64,000 bases of DNA from CAZAYP01 sp964489425 [NCBI: uncultured Verrucomicrobiota bacterium] (GTDB lineage: Bacteria > Verrucomicrobiota > Kiritimatiellia > RZYC01). How positions within the stretch are numbered: the stretch's first letter is position 1; every line of letters begins with the position of its first letter. The stretch covers positions 5,425-69,424 of the forward strand of contig CAZAYP010000006.1 in NCBI GenBank assembly GCA_964489425.1, read 5' to 3'. Shown one piece after another: positions 18,272 through 27,202 of this stretch. The notes under the pieces are model-generated. The model made no database searches and had not been told where the DNA came from. It saw only the letters and a program-made list of their open reading frames with translations. The translations under genes were made by a program, and so were the position numbers.

Positions 18272-19271
18272 CTCCGTCCGCCGCGGCGAACGGACACAGC
18301 ACTTTTATCCCCGGAAACGCGGCCGTGAGGTCGGCGGCGTGGCCGGCCTCAAACAGCAGTTTCAGGTTGGGCCCGGCGTCCATGGTCAGGTAGACCGGGA
18401 TCCCGGCCGCGCGTCCCCCCCAGACCCTGTGCATCATGGCCACGCTCTCCGGCTGCCAGTACAGCAGCGGTGGCCATGCGGCCAGCATGGTGGCGTGCAT
18501 GGCCAGCGCGTTGGCTTCGGCGGTGGCGCCCAACTGGGCGAAATCGCGGGCCGCGATCGCCGCTTGCAGGCGGTCGAGATCGCGCGCCGCCTGTCCGGGC
18601 CACGCCGGGTACAGCGTGGAGGTGGCCTTTGTCCGCCGCATGCCTTCACGCGAACCCACGGGCTTTTCGGCCGCGGACACTTCCAGCACTCCCAGGCGCA
18701 AATCCGGCCACGTGGCGTCCAAGGGCTCGGCCACGCTGTCCATGCCGTCGGCGCGCGTGCCGGCTTGCCAGGTGACAAAGCCCGGGTACACCGAGCGGCA
18801 GGCGCTGCCGCTGCCCAGGCGGGCGAGGATCGACAGCTCGCGCGCCGCGAGCCCCCAGCCGAACAGGTCGTCCACGGCCCGCGCCGCCGCCGCGAAGCCG
18901 GCGGCCGACGAGGCCAGGCCGGCGCCCACGGGCACATCCGATTCGCTGTCCACAGCAAAGAGGAACTCCGGCGCCGGCCGCACCAGGTCGAGATAGGCGA
19001 ACAGCCGGCGGGCGGCGGGCGCCTCCGGCGGCACGTCGCGCCCGTTGAGCCGCAGGCGGTCGCGCTCCGGGTCGCGGCGGATCCGGGTGCGGGCCTGCAA
19101 CTCCGGCAGCGCCACGGAGAGGCTGGCGGTCACCGGCAGGTTGAGTTCCTCGTCGCGCTTGCCCCAGTACTTGCACAGGGCGATGTTGACCGGCGCCACG
19201 CCCCGGCCTTCCCCGCGGGCGTCCCAGCCGCGGCCCTGCAGCAGCAGGCGGACCACGTCGCGTTTATTCAA
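18261..19271 (-). CDS. mvaD: Diphosphomevalonate decarboxylase
   Basis: 336 residues, full length. It makes isopentenyl diphosphate from mevalonate 5-diphosphate with ATP. Family motifs are APVNIALCKYWGKRD (26-40), the GHMP ATP loop VPVGAGLASSAAGFAAAA (113-130), GSGSACRSVYPG (153-164) and YLTMDAGPNLKLL near the C-terminus. It is the last gene of the minus-strand mevalonate operon and overlaps the upstream kinase gene by 8 bp. Its stop lies inside the STAS gene. Confidence 0.95.
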   Translation of the reverse strand: MNKRDVVRLLLQGRGWDARGEGRGVAPVNIALCKYWGKRDEELNLPVTASLSVALPELQARTRIRRDPERDRLRLNGRDVPPEAPAARRLFAYLDLVRPAPEFLFAVDSESDVPVGAGLASSAAGFAAAARAVDDLFGWGLAARELSILARLGSGSACRSVYPGFVTWQAGTRADGMDSVAEPLDATWPDLRLGVLEVSAAEKPVGSREGMRRTKATSTLYPAWPGQAARDLDRLQAAIAARDFAQLGATAEANALAMHATMLAAWPPLLYWQPESVAMMHRVWGGRAAGIPVYLTMDAGPNLKLLFEAGHAADLTAAFPGIKVLCPFAAADGAIS

Positions 19272-20190
19272 GGCGCACCCCCGCGTGGGCCACGGCCACG
19301 GGAATCAGCTCGTACCCGAGCCCGGCCGGGTCCGTCCGGCCCAGGCCCACGACGCAGTCGCCGAGGCCGGATCCGGATATCTTGGCGCCGTGGATGCCCG
19401 GCTGCCGGCGCAGGCGGAACACGATCTCGGCCAGCTCAGGCGTGTTGACGCCCAGCGCGTCCAGCAGCCCGTGGTTAAAGTTCATGATCTCGCCTAGCGT
19501 GCGCCAGTCGCCGTTGGCCAGCGCGGGCACGGCCGCGGCCACGCTGGTGTCCATGGCGTCAAACACGCGCGTGAACAGTTCCGGGTGGCGCTGGCGGCGG
19601 GCTTCCACCTGGCGCACCACCTCGGGGGTGGGCGTCTTGTAGCCGGAATACACCAGGACCAGTTCCGGTTGCCCGGCGATCGGTTCCAGCTCCCGGGGCG
19701 TCATGCGGTAGCGGACCACGCCGCCGTGCACGCAGGCCGCCAGGTCCGCGCCCGACCCCAGCCCCTGCACGGTGCGGATGACGTCCAACCCGGCCGCGAA
19801 CAGCGCCGCGGGATCGCCCGGCGCGCCGGTCCATTGGGCCAGCGCGGCCACCATGGCCGCGGTCACCGCGGCGGACGACCCCAGCCCCACCCGGCTGGAA
19901 AACCCGGAGCGCACCTCCAAGTCCAGCCCGGAGGGCAGCCGCTCGCGGACCCGGCGCAGGGCTGCCATGACAAACCGGAACGCCGGCGCGTCGTCCAGCG
20001 CGGCCAGCGTGGTTTCGTGCTCGCCAAGCGTGGAGCGGATCCGGACCAGGTCGTCCGATCGCGGGGCCAGCACAACCTGCAGGCGGACGTCCGTGGCCGC
20101 GACCAGCGCCGCCCGGCCGTGCAACACGGCGTGCTCGCCCAGCAGCATCAGGTTGCCGGGCGCGGAGGCGATGATCGGTTCCGTTTTCAT
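19264..20190 (-). CDS. GHMP kinase, probably phosphomevalonate kinase
   Basis: 308 residues with the GHMP kinase plan: SAPGNLMLLGEHAVLHG at the start, ATP loop SRVGLGSSAAVTAAM (about 95-110), GLGSGADLAACVHGGVVRY (about 145-163) and KISGSGLGDCVVGLG near the end. The GSGxDxAAxvxGG pattern is more like phosphomevalonate kinase than mevalonate kinase. The operon already has a typical mevalonate kinase next door, so the step from phosphomevalonate to diphosphomevalonate is the natural role. A second mevalonate-kinase-like function cannot be excluded. The start overlaps the upstream gene's stop (ATGA). Confidence 0.75.
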   Translation of the reverse strand: MKTEPIIASAPGNLMLLGEHAVLHGRAALVAATDVRLQVVLAPRSDDLVRIRSTLGEHETTLAALDDAPAFRFVMAALRRVRERLPSGLDLEVRSGFSSRVGLGSSAAVTAAMVAALAQWTGAPGDPAALFAAGLDVIRTVQGLGSGADLAACVHGGVVRYRMTPRELEPIAGQPELVLVYSGYKTPTPEVVRQVEARRQRHPELFTRVFDAMDTSVAAAVPALANGDWRTLGEIMNFNHGLLDALGVNTPELAEIVFRLRRQPGIHGAKISGSGLGDCVVGLGRTDPAGLGYELIPVAVAHAGVRLE

Positions 20191-21194
20191 GCGTTATCCA
20201 GCCAAGCCCCGCGGGGCTCCATGGCCACGTGCATCCCAGTGTAGCCGAATTCCTGCGCCAGGGCCAGCGCGGCCGCCTCGTCCGCGGCCAGGATCAGGAC
20301 CACGCCCGCCGCGGCCCCGCGCACCGCGCCGGCGCCGCAGATCTTGGCCGCGGCCCCGGCCTCCTCCAGCCGCCGGATGAACCGTTGCACGCGGTCCGGC
20401 ACCACGCCGAGGGCGCACAGCAGGGCGTGGTTGCGCCGGATCCAGGACTGCCGCACCGCCATCTCCGGGTCGGCGAGCGCGGCCCGCAGGCCGCGCGCCA
20501 CCGCGGCAAAATCCGCGCCCAGGGTTCCGGCCTTGAACAACGGCGCCACCTGTTCCACGCATTCGCCGGTGGAGCTTTCCGGCGTGCCCGTGTGCGCAAG
20601 GAGCATCGGGAATCCCGGGCCGGGCACGGGCTCCGCGCGCCCGGCCTGGTACCAGGCCAGCCCGCCGTGCACCGCCATGAAAGAATCCACGCCGCTGGGA
20701 TGCCCGTGCTGGAGCCGCTCGACCTGCCGCGATTGATGGAACATCCGGTCCCGGCTTCCGGCGCAGTCCGGCCGCGCCGCGGCCAGCACGCAGACCCCGA
20801 GCGCGGCCGAGGACCCCATGCCCGCCCCCAGGGGAATATCCGTGCTGACGTCCAACGCCCAACCCGCGGCCGGGTTGTCCGCACCGTCCAGCGCCAACGC
20901 CAGGGCGTACAGGACCAGGTCGGCCGGCTCGCGCAGCACAGCGCGGATGGGCAAGCGCCCCGTTTCAAAGTCTTCGTAGCGGGCATCGAGGTCGCGCCGC
21001 AACCCTTCCAGCGCGGCGCGCGGCACGGTGCGCCGGACGTTCAACGCGGGGATCGCGAGCTCGATGGCACCGGGCGGTTCCGCCCATGCCTGGCAACGGG
21101 CGTGCCGGTTCACGGCCATGACCAGGGCGGGATGGCCATGCACCACGGCGTGCTCGCCCGCGAGGATGATCTTGCCCGGCGCGCGCGCGATCAT
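20187..21194 (-). CDS. mvk: Mevalonate kinase
   Basis: 335 residues. It phosphorylates mevalonate at C5. Motifs are RAPGKIILAGEHAVVHGHPA at the N-terminus, the ATP loop STDIPLGAGMGSSAALGVCV and RLQHGHPSGVDSFMAVHGG, with the catalytic Asp of GxPSGxD. Near the end comes AAKICGAGAVRGAAAG, which replaces the more usual KxTGAGGGG. ATG 21194 is chosen over the longer frame because it overlaps the upstream isomerase stop (ATGA) and starts at the conserved motif. Third gene of the mevalonate operon. Confidence 0.88.
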   Translation of the reverse strand: MIARAPGKIILAGEHAVVHGHPALVMAVNRHARCQAWAEPPGAIELAIPALNVRRTVPRAALEGLRRDLDARYEDFETGRLPIRAVLREPADLVLYALALALDGADNPAAGWALDVSTDIPLGAGMGSSAALGVCVLAAARPDCAGSRDRMFHQSRQVERLQHGHPSGVDSFMAVHGGLAWYQAGRAEPVPGPGFPMLLAHTGTPESSTGECVEQVAPLFKAGTLGADFAAVARGLRAALADPEMAVRQSWIRRNHALLCALGVVPDRVQRFIRRLEEAGAAAKICGAGAVRGAAAGVVLILAADEAAALALAQEFGYTGMHVAMEPRGAWLDNA

Positions 21195-22234
21195 GGCGCC
21201 GCAGAAGCCCCGGCCAGCAGGTCGGTCCGGCCGACCAGGTCGGTGGCCCGGGCCACCCCCAGCAGGAACAACGTGGTGACAAACTCCTGCTTGAGCTGCG
21301 CGATCAACCGCAGCACGGCGTCGGCCGACTCGCGTGCCGGCGCGAGGAACGGCCGGGCCAGGCCGCACAGCGAGGCGCCCAGGATCATGGCCTTGGCCAT
21401 GTCCACGCCGCTGCGCAGGCCCCCGGACCCGATCAAGGTGACGCCCGGCCGCAGCGGGGCCAGGTCCAGCAACAGGTCCGGGGTGGGGCCGCCCCAGTCG
21501 TCAAACGCAAACGGTAGATCGCCGGCCCGCCGCCGCGGCTGGCGCAGGTGCTCGATGGTGCCCCACGACGTGCCTCCGGCGCCGGCCACGTCCAGGTACC
21601 GGATGCCATGCCGGACCAGCAGTTCGGCGTCCGGCCGGCTGATCCCGCAGCCCACCTCCTTGACGATGACCGGCCGGTCCAGCGCCGCGGCCACGTCCCC
21701 GATCTTTTGCGCCAGGCCGGCGAAGCGTGGCTCGCCCTCGGGCTGGACCGCCTCCTGCAGGGGGTTCAAGTGCAAATACAAACCGTCGGCCGCCAGCACT
21801 TGGACCGCCTCGCGGCAATGGTCGATGGTAAAGCCATGGTTCAACTGCACGGCGCCCAGGTTGGCCAGCAGCAGCGTGCCGGGCGCGTAGCGGCGCAGTT
21901 CAAAGCTCGCGCGCGCGGCGCGGTCCTGGAACATCACGCGCTGCGACCCCACGCCCAGGCCCACGCCGGCGGCTTCCGCCGCCCGGGCCAGGTTGCGGTT
22001 GATGGCCTTGAGCTCGGCCTGGGCGCCGCCGGTCATGGAGGAGATCAGCAGCGGGAACGCCAGCTTGCGGCCCATGAACTCGATCCCGGGATCAATCTCC
22101 GCGCGGTCCAGTTCCGGCAGCGCGCGGTGCTGCAGGCGCAGGCGATCGAAGTGGCGCCGGTTGCGGTCGGCCTCCGGCCGGCTGGCCACGCGGATGTGGT
22201 CCAGCTTGCGCTGGCTGGTGGCGGCGCGGGTCAC
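21191..22234 (-). CDS. fni: Type II isopentenyl-diphosphate delta-isomerase (FMN-dependent)
   Basis: 347 residues. It interconverts IPP and DMAPP using reduced FMN. Features: QRKLDHIRV near the start, FPLLISSMTGGAQAELKAIN, GLGVGSQRVMF, LANLGAVQLNHG, LYLHLNPLQEAVQPEGE, VIVKEVGCGIS, LDVAGAGGTSWGTIE and LIGSGGLRSGVDMAKAMILG, all typical of Fni. The GTG start at 22234 overlaps the HMG-CoA reductase stop (GTGA); the long upstream frame is an out-of-frame reading of that gene. Its presence in the operon fits a pathway that produces only IPP, as the mevalonate route does. Confidence 0.95.
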   Translation of the reverse strand: MTRAATSQRKLDHIRVASRPEADRNRRHFDRLRLQHRALPELDRAEIDPGIEFMGRKLAFPLLISSMTGGAQAELKAINRNLARAAEAAGVGLGVGSQRVMFQDRAARASFELRRYAPGTLLLANLGAVQLNHGFTIDHCREAVQVLAADGLYLHLNPLQEAVQPEGEPRFAGLAQKIGDVAAALDRPVIVKEVGCGISRPDAELLVRHGIRYLDVAGAGGTSWGTIEHLRQPRRRAGDLPFAFDDWGGPTPDLLLDLAPLRPGVTLIGSGGLRSGVDMAKAMILGASLCGLARPFLAPARESADAVLRLIAQLKQEFVTTLFLLGVARATDLVGRTDLLAGASAAP

Positions 22235-23274
22235 GCCCGGCGCTCCAGGCGGCGGTGCGCGCGCATCAACTCGCCGGGGTTGGTCTGGGCCGCCAGCAGG
22301 GACAGCTCGCCGCACCAGACCACCGCGGCCGCCACGGCGGCCAGCCGGCGGGCGTTGGCGCCGGGCGCGCGCGGCTCCAGGCAGCCCAGGTCCTGCAGGT
22401 TGCGGCGGACAAAGTCCAGGTCCTTGCCGTTGCCCACGGTGCCGACGATCAGGTGCGGCACGGTGACGGCGAAATACAGGTCGCCGCCGCGGTCCTCGGC
22501 GTGGGTGAACCCCTGCGATCCTTCGACGATGTTGGCGGCGTCCTGTCCCGTGGCGAGGTAAAACGCCAGCAGCATGTTCGCGAAATGTGCGTTGGCGCTG
22601 CGGACGCCGCCGGCGAGCAGCGTGCCCAGGTAGTTCTTGTGCAGGTTCAGCTCCGCCATCTTCGCGGGCGTGGTTCGCAGGTCCCGCGCGCACACCGCCG
22701 CTGGGATCACCGCCTCGGCAATGGCGTGTTTCCCGCGGCCGAGGATGCCGTTGACCGCGGACGGCTTCTTGTCGCAGCAGTAGTTGCCGGAGATCGAGAG
22801 GTAGCGCAGTTGCGGGTATTCGGCCAGCAGCCAGTTCAGCAGGTTTTCCGCGGCCGCCGTGGCCATGTTGTGGCCGGCGGCGTCGCCGGTGCTGATTTCC
22901 AGGCGCAGGTAGATCAGGTTGGCCGCCAGCTGGTGGTGCCAGCCGAGGAACTTGGCGTGGCGGCTGCCGGCCTCGGCCGCCGCCGCCATGGCCGCGGACC
23001 GGTCCCGCAGCGCCGTGACCACCTGCAAGGCCGCGGCCGCGTCCGGCGCCGCCAGCAGCACGGAGCGCGCCATGCGGTCGTCCGTCACCGTGACCCGCAC
23101 GCCGCCGCACTGCACGGACACGCGCGCGCCGCGGCCGACCGACGGCCACAGGGGCGACTCAAACGTCGCCAGCGGCGCCATGAAGTCGCCCGCCGCATCC
23201 GTGCCAAGGATTTTCACCGGGCCGACCGCTTGCATCGGCACCGTGGCCATGGTTATAGTTTCCGCCTGGGTCAT
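22231..23274 (-). CDS. Hydroxymethylglutaryl-CoA reductase
   Basis: 347 residues. It reduces HMG-CoA to mevalonate. Visible features are RLEISTGDAAGHNMATAAAE (family GDAxGxNM), YCCDKKPSAVNGILGRGK (class I-like DKK with catalytic Lys), SANAHFANMLLAFYLATGQD then VEGS, and LIVGTVGNGKDL. The last replaces the commoner GTxGGGT. It is shorter than archaeal class I enzymes (about 400 residues). ATG 23274 is used, with a weak ribosome site; ATG 23250 is an alternative. As first gene it heads the operon. HMG-CoA synthase is not in the window. Confidence 0.88.
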   Translation of the reverse strand: MTQAETITMATVPMQAVGPVKILGTDAAGDFMAPLATFESPLWPSVGRGARVSVQCGGVRVTVTDDRMARSVLLAAPDAAAALQVVTALRDRSAAMAAAAEAGSRHAKFLGWHHQLAANLIYLRLEISTGDAAGHNMATAAAENLLNWLLAEYPQLRYLSISGNYCCDKKPSAVNGILGRGKHAIAEAVIPAAVCARDLRTTPAKMAELNLHKNYLGTLLAGGVRSANAHFANMLLAFYLATGQDAANIVEGSQGFTHAEDRGGDLYFAVTVPHLIVGTVGNGKDLDFVRRNLQDLGCLEPRAPGANARRLAAVAAAVVWCGELSLLAAQTNPGELMRAHRRLERRA

Positions 23275-23358
23275 GATGAAACGTTGGCGCCGGATTGTGC
23301 CGCAGTCCGGTGCGATTGACAATGAGGATTTCGGCGACGGCGGCCCGCCGGCGGGCGC

Positions 23359-24345
23359 ATGAAAAAGATATTGGTATGCGGCGACAATCACTACGGGTAT
23401 ATCCATTCCCTTGCCCGGGGCCTGGCCGCCGGCGGGGTTGACGCCGGGGTGTACCGGCACGCGCGCATCCACGTGCGCAAGCTGGCCAGCCCCCGCCCGT
23501 TGACCCGCTGGCGGGCGGCCGGCCGGTTGTGGCTCCTGAACCGCGGCCTCCTGCGGCGCGTGGCGCGCGACCGGCCCGACGGCGTGGTGTGCATCAGCGG
23601 CGAGGCGCTCCTGCCGGACACGGTCCGGCGGCTGGCCGCGCAGCGGCCGGTGGCCCTCTGGCTGGTGGACCGGTTGGCCAACACCGGGCTGACGGCCGAC
23701 CTGGTGCAGCTCTATCCCGTGCAGCTGGTGTTTGAGCCGGCGGACCTGGCGCTGTTTCCCCGGGCGCATTACCTGCCCTATGGCGCGGACCCGGCGCACT
23801 ATCGGCCGCTGCAGCAAAGCGCGCGCTACGCGGTGGGGTTCGTGGGCGCGCCCCACGCCAACCGCCTGCCCATTCTGGAACACGTGGCGGGGATCTGTCG
23901 GCGGCGCGGGTGGTCGCTGGCCTTGTGCGGCCCGTTCCGCAACCGGCGCGCGCTGGCCCGGCAATGGCCCGGCCTGGCTCAAGCCATCGCGGTCAACCGC
24001 AAGCTTGCGCCGCAGGAAGTGAACGCCTGGTACAATGCCACGGCCATCAACCTCAACCTGCACCACGACCAGTCGGTGGAGGGCGTGAACCCGCGCACCT
24101 TCGAGATCCTCGCCGCGGGTGCGTGCCAGTTGGTGGACCACAAGCCGCGCCTGGCCGACTGGTTTGTGGATGGCCGCGAGCTGGCCATGTTCCAGGAACC
24201 GGAGGAGCTGGAAGCCCGGCTGGCGATTTACCTGGAGCGGCCGGCGGAGCGGGCGGCCATGGCCCAGCGCGGCTACGCGGCGTGCATGGCCCAGCACACC
24301 ATGGCGCATCGCGCCCGGCACATCGTGGAATGGCTGTTCGCTTAG
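23359..24345 (+). CDS. CgeB-like glycosyltransferase
   Basis: 328 residues with a GT-B layout. The N-terminal half begins KKILVCGDNHYGYIHSLARG. The C-terminal half has YAVGFVGAPHANRLPILEHV, ALCGPFRNRRALARQWPG and QSVEGVNPRTFEILAAGACQ, then LVDHKPRLADWFVDGRELAM, as in the CgeB / glyco_trans_1_2 group. These enzymes modify surface polysaccharide or protein; the substrate here is unknown. The gene is divergent from the mevalonate operon, with 84 bp between the two start codons. No neighbouring cell-surface cluster is present. Confidence 0.78.
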   Translation: MKKILVCGDNHYGYIHSLARGLAAGGVDAGVYRHARIHVRKLASPRPLTRWRAAGRLWLLNRGLLRRVARDRPDGVVCISGEALLPDTVRRLAAQRPVALWLVDRLANTGLTADLVQLYPVQLVFEPADLALFPRAHYLPYGADPAHYRPLQQSARYAVGFVGAPHANRLPILEHVAGICRRRGWSLALCGPFRNRRALARQWPGLAQAIAVNRKLAPQEVNAWYNATAINLNLHHDQSVEGVNPRTFEILAAGACQLVDHKPRLADWFVDGRELAMFQEPEELEARLAIYLERPAERAAMAQRGYAACMAQHTMAHRARHIVEWLFA

Positions 24346-24365
24346 CGGGCGCGCGCCGCAGCCGG

Positions 24366-24806
24366 TCAGAACGGCGCGTCCGAGCCCGCGGCGGCTTCGG
24401 CCGGTGGCGGGTTGTCGCCGCCGCCCCCCGCCGGCGCGCTGCCGGCCGGTTCGCCGCCCCGCGCCCCTTCCTGTTTCTGCGACCACAGGAAGTGAATGCG
24501 GTCCGAGCGCACGCGCAGGCGGTTGCGCTTTTCGCCCTGGGGGGTCTGCCACTCTTCCAGCTGCAGGCGGCCTTCCACCAGCACGGGCGATCCCTTGCGG
24601 CAATGCTGCTCGCAGACTTCCGCCTGGCGGTCCCATGCCACGACATCCACGAAGCAGACCCGCTCCGCTTCCTGGCCGTTTTTGTCGCGGTATTTTTCGT
24701 TGATGGCCACGCGCAGGTCGGCCACCGCGGTACCGGACGGCAGCCGGCGCACCTCGGGATTGCGGGTCAGGTTACCTGCGATCAGGACCTTGTTGAGCGA
24801 TGCCAT
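24366..24806 (-). CDS. ssb: Single-stranded DNA-binding protein
   Basis: 146 residues with an N-terminal OB fold: LNKVLIAGNLTRNPEVRRLP, VADLRVAINEKYRDKNGQ, VCFVDVVAWDRQAEVCEQHC, KGSPVLVEGRLQLEEWQTPQ. A Gly/Ala/Pro-rich tail ends in DAPF, a version of the acidic tip (DDDIPF) that recruits repair proteins. AAAGGAG stands just before the start. A plausible promoter on the minus strand is TTGCCA-N18-TAGAGT, ending about 35 bp upstream of the start. The gene stands alone, not next to rpsF or rpsR. Confidence 0.95.
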   Translation of the reverse strand: MASLNKVLIAGNLTRNPEVRRLPSGTAVADLRVAINEKYRDKNGQEAERVCFVDVVAWDRQAEVCEQHCRKGSPVLVEGRLQLEEWQTPQGEKRNRLRVRSDRIHFLWSQKQEGARGGEPAGSAPAGGGGDNPPPAEAAAGSDAPF

Positions 24807-24891
24807 GATGGGGTACTCCTTTCCTATTCCAACAAAACTCTAGCAATCCCGGCCCCGCCATGGCAATCGCAAATGCAGCCGGCGCGCCGGG

Positions 24892-26169
24892 TTACCACCC
24901 ACTGTAATACCGCACCCAGAGGCAGAGTGTCGCCAGCACCAGGGATTCCAGGGTGAACAGCACGCCCCACCGGGTAAACCCCATGAAGGTGATGGCGTAG
25001 CCGTTGCGGGCGCCGATCTTGGAAACCACCACGTTGGCCGAGGCGCCAATCAGCGTGGCGTTGCCGCCCAGGCAGGCGCCCAGCGCCAGGGCCCAGTACA
25101 GCGGGTGGGGCGCGTCGGGCGCGCCGCCCATATCGACCACCAGGTTCTGCACCAGCGGGGTCATGACAATGACAAAGGGGATATTGTCCAGCACCGCGGA
25201 AAACAGCGCGCTGCCCCACAGGATCACCAGCATGGCCAACAGCTGGTTCTGCCCGCACACGCTGACCAGGAGTTCGGCGGCCCGCTCGAGCACGCCCTGG
25301 TGTTCCATGGTACCGACCACGATGAACAGACCCACGAAAAACAGCACCGCGTCCCACTCCACCATCTTCAACATCTCGTCCACGTTGACCCGGCAAATCA
25401 GCATCATCACGCCCAGGCCGCCGATGGCCACGATGCCGACCGGCAGGTGGTACAGATGATGCGTGAAAAACAACCCAAAGATGAACAGGAATACCAGCAA
25501 CGAGCGGCGCATCATGTGGGGCTTGATAATCGCCAGTTCAGGGCAGGCTTTGAGCACGCGCGCTTGGACCTGGGGCGGCACGCGCAGTCTCTTCCGCAGC
25601 ACCAGCCAGGCGGTCAAGACAAATGCCGCGCCAATCAGGATGACCGTTGGCGTCAGGTGAACGAAGAAGTCCCAGAAGGTCAGGCCTACCTTGGACCCCA
25701 GGATGATGTTGGGCGGGTCGCCGATCAGGGTGGCCGTGCCGCCAATGTTACTGGCCAGGGCTTCCAGGATCAGGAACATGGCCGTGGGCAGCTCCAGCAC
25801 CTGGGTGATGAGAATCGTGACCGGGGCCATCAGGATGACCGTGGTGACGTTGTCCAGGAAGGCCGAAAACAGCATGGTTACAGACAGCAGCATGACCAGG
25901 ATCGGCACAGGCCGGCCTTTCATCCCCTTGGCAATGCCCATGGCCACCCACTCAAAAAAACCCGTCTGGGCCAGCAGGGCCACGCAGCCCATCATGCCAA
26001 TCAACAGGAGAATCACGTTCATGTCGATGCGCGCCATGGCTGCATCGAAATCGATCAGGCGCAGGCTGATCACGGCCAGCACGCCCAGGAACGCCGCGCT
26101 GGACTTGGACGTCAACTCGGTGGCAATGAGCACGTAAACCACGATGAAGATGACGAGGGATGCAATCAT
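24892..26169 (-). CDS. ArsB/NhaD-superfamily ion or anion transporter
   Basis: 425 residues with about 11-12 membrane segments. The two inverted repeats each carry the family re-entrant signature: LFSAFLDNVTTVILMAPVTI with SNIGGTATLIGDPPNII in the first half, and LFSAVLDNIPFVIVMTPLVQ with GACLGGNATLIGASANVVVS in the second. These match the CitM/NhaD/ArsB (ion transporter superfamily) pattern, so it is likely a Na+/H+ antiporter or carboxylate/arsenite-type carrier. It starts 6 bp after the EIIA-CBS regulator gene stop, so both are co-transcribed. Confidence 0.9.
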   Translation of the reverse strand: MIASLVIFIVVYVLIATELTSKSSAAFLGVLAVISLRLIDFDAAMARIDMNVILLLIGMMGCVALLAQTGFFEWVAMGIAKGMKGRPVPILVMLLSVTMLFSAFLDNVTTVILMAPVTILITQVLELPTAMFLILEALASNIGGTATLIGDPPNIILGSKVGLTFWDFFVHLTPTVILIGAAFVLTAWLVLRKRLRVPPQVQARVLKACPELAIIKPHMMRRSLLVFLFIFGLFFTHHLYHLPVGIVAIGGLGVMMLICRVNVDEMLKMVEWDAVLFFVGLFIVVGTMEHQGVLERAAELLVSVCGQNQLLAMLVILWGSALFSAVLDNIPFVIVMTPLVQNLVVDMGGAPDAPHPLYWALALGACLGGNATLIGASANVVVSKIGARNGYAITFMGFTRWGVLFTLESLVLATLCLWVRYYSGW

Positions 26170-26175
26170 CTTCGG

Positions 26176-27102
26176 TTACACCAGCAGCACCCGATCGATT
26201 ACTTCGTAGCGGTCAATGACGCCCGCGAGGTGCTGCCGGTCCACAACGTAGATGTGGTGGTGACCCCGGCAGACCATTTCAAAGATTACTTCCATCAACG
26301 TCGCGTCGGACGGCACCACGGCCGGGGTGCGGTTGAAGGTCAGGTCGCGCAGCAAAACCGATTGGTCTGCGCGATAGTATTTTTCAAAAGGGTCCATGTG
26401 GCGGACAAAAGCAATGGTTTTGAGCTGGTAAAAAAAGTTCGGCATGCCAAAAGAGAACAGGTCCTGGCAGGAAAGATCTCCCAGGAACTGGTCGTCGCGC
26501 CCCAGGATGGGGAGCGAGTCCTCGCGGTGATGGTGCAGCAGGCGGGCGGCGTCGCCCAAGGTCATGTCATCGCGCAGCTTGGCGTCCGGCTGGCGCATCA
26601 GGTGCCGGGCCAGGACGTCCTGGTCGATGACCACGCCGCTGGCATCCATCAGGCCCCAGGCGGCATGGGCATCCGGGGCCGCCAGCGCCGCCTGCTGCGC
26701 CGCGGGATCCTTGAGGTATTTCAAGTACGCCGCGCGGGTCTTCAGGAGCAGGTTGGGATCATCCACCGGCACCAGCGTCAGGAACAAAAAGTGAACCATC
26801 TCGCCGTCGAGGCTTTCAAACGTTACCCCATCGGGACACAACGCGCTGAGGGCAAACGCACGATGCAGGGTGGGATAGCGGGCATGGGGGAACGCAAAGC
26901 CCTCGCCGATGGCGGTGGTTTGCTCGATTTCCCGCTGCATGATTGCCGCCAGCAACTCGTCGCGGGGCACGCCTTCCAAGGCCAGGGGCGAATGGGCAAG
27001 CAAGTGATCGATGAGCTCCCCCACAATCTCGGCCTTGTCGCGGGCGCCGCCGGCCAGGCCGGCCAGCACCTGGGACTCTGGCACAAATGAGCTAAGCTTC
27101 AT
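26176..27102 (-). CDS. PTS EIIA-type domain fused to CBS pair; probable regulator of the adjacent transporter
   Basis: 308 residues. Residues about 1-150 form an EIIA (fructose/nitrogen type) domain with the active-site histidine in GEGFAFPHARYP (His73), and HFLFLTLVPVDDPNLLLK follows. Residues about 165-300 hold a CBS pair (MTLGDAARLLHHHREDSLPI, ATLMEVIFEMVCRGHHHIYV then VDRQHLAGVIDRYEVI). No EIIB or EIIC is nearby, so this is a sensory or regulatory EIIA that could couple phosphorylation and adenine-nucleotide state to transport. The gap to the transporter gene is 6 bp. Confidence 0.85.
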   Translation of the reverse strand: MKLSSFVPESQVLAGLAGGARDKAEIVGELIDHLLAHSPLALEGVPRDELLAAIMQREIEQTTAIGEGFAFPHARYPTLHRAFALSALCPDGVTFESLDGEMVHFLFLTLVPVDDPNLLLKTRAAYLKYLKDPAAQQAALAAPDAHAAWGLMDASGVVIDQDVLARHLMRQPDAKLRDDMTLGDAARLLHHHREDSLPILGRDDQFLGDLSCQDLFSFGMPNFFYQLKTIAFVRHMDPFEKYYRADQSVLLRDLTFNRTPAVVPSDATLMEVIFEMVCRGHHHIYVVDRQHLAGVIDRYEVIDRVLLV

Positions 27103-27202
27103 GTTCGTTGCACCTTGTCACACCTTGGCCACGCGTGCGAGGGGTTGCCGGGCTTCTTATTTCATATCGCCAGCGCGCAGGGCAAACAGAAAACAGCGCG
27201 GA

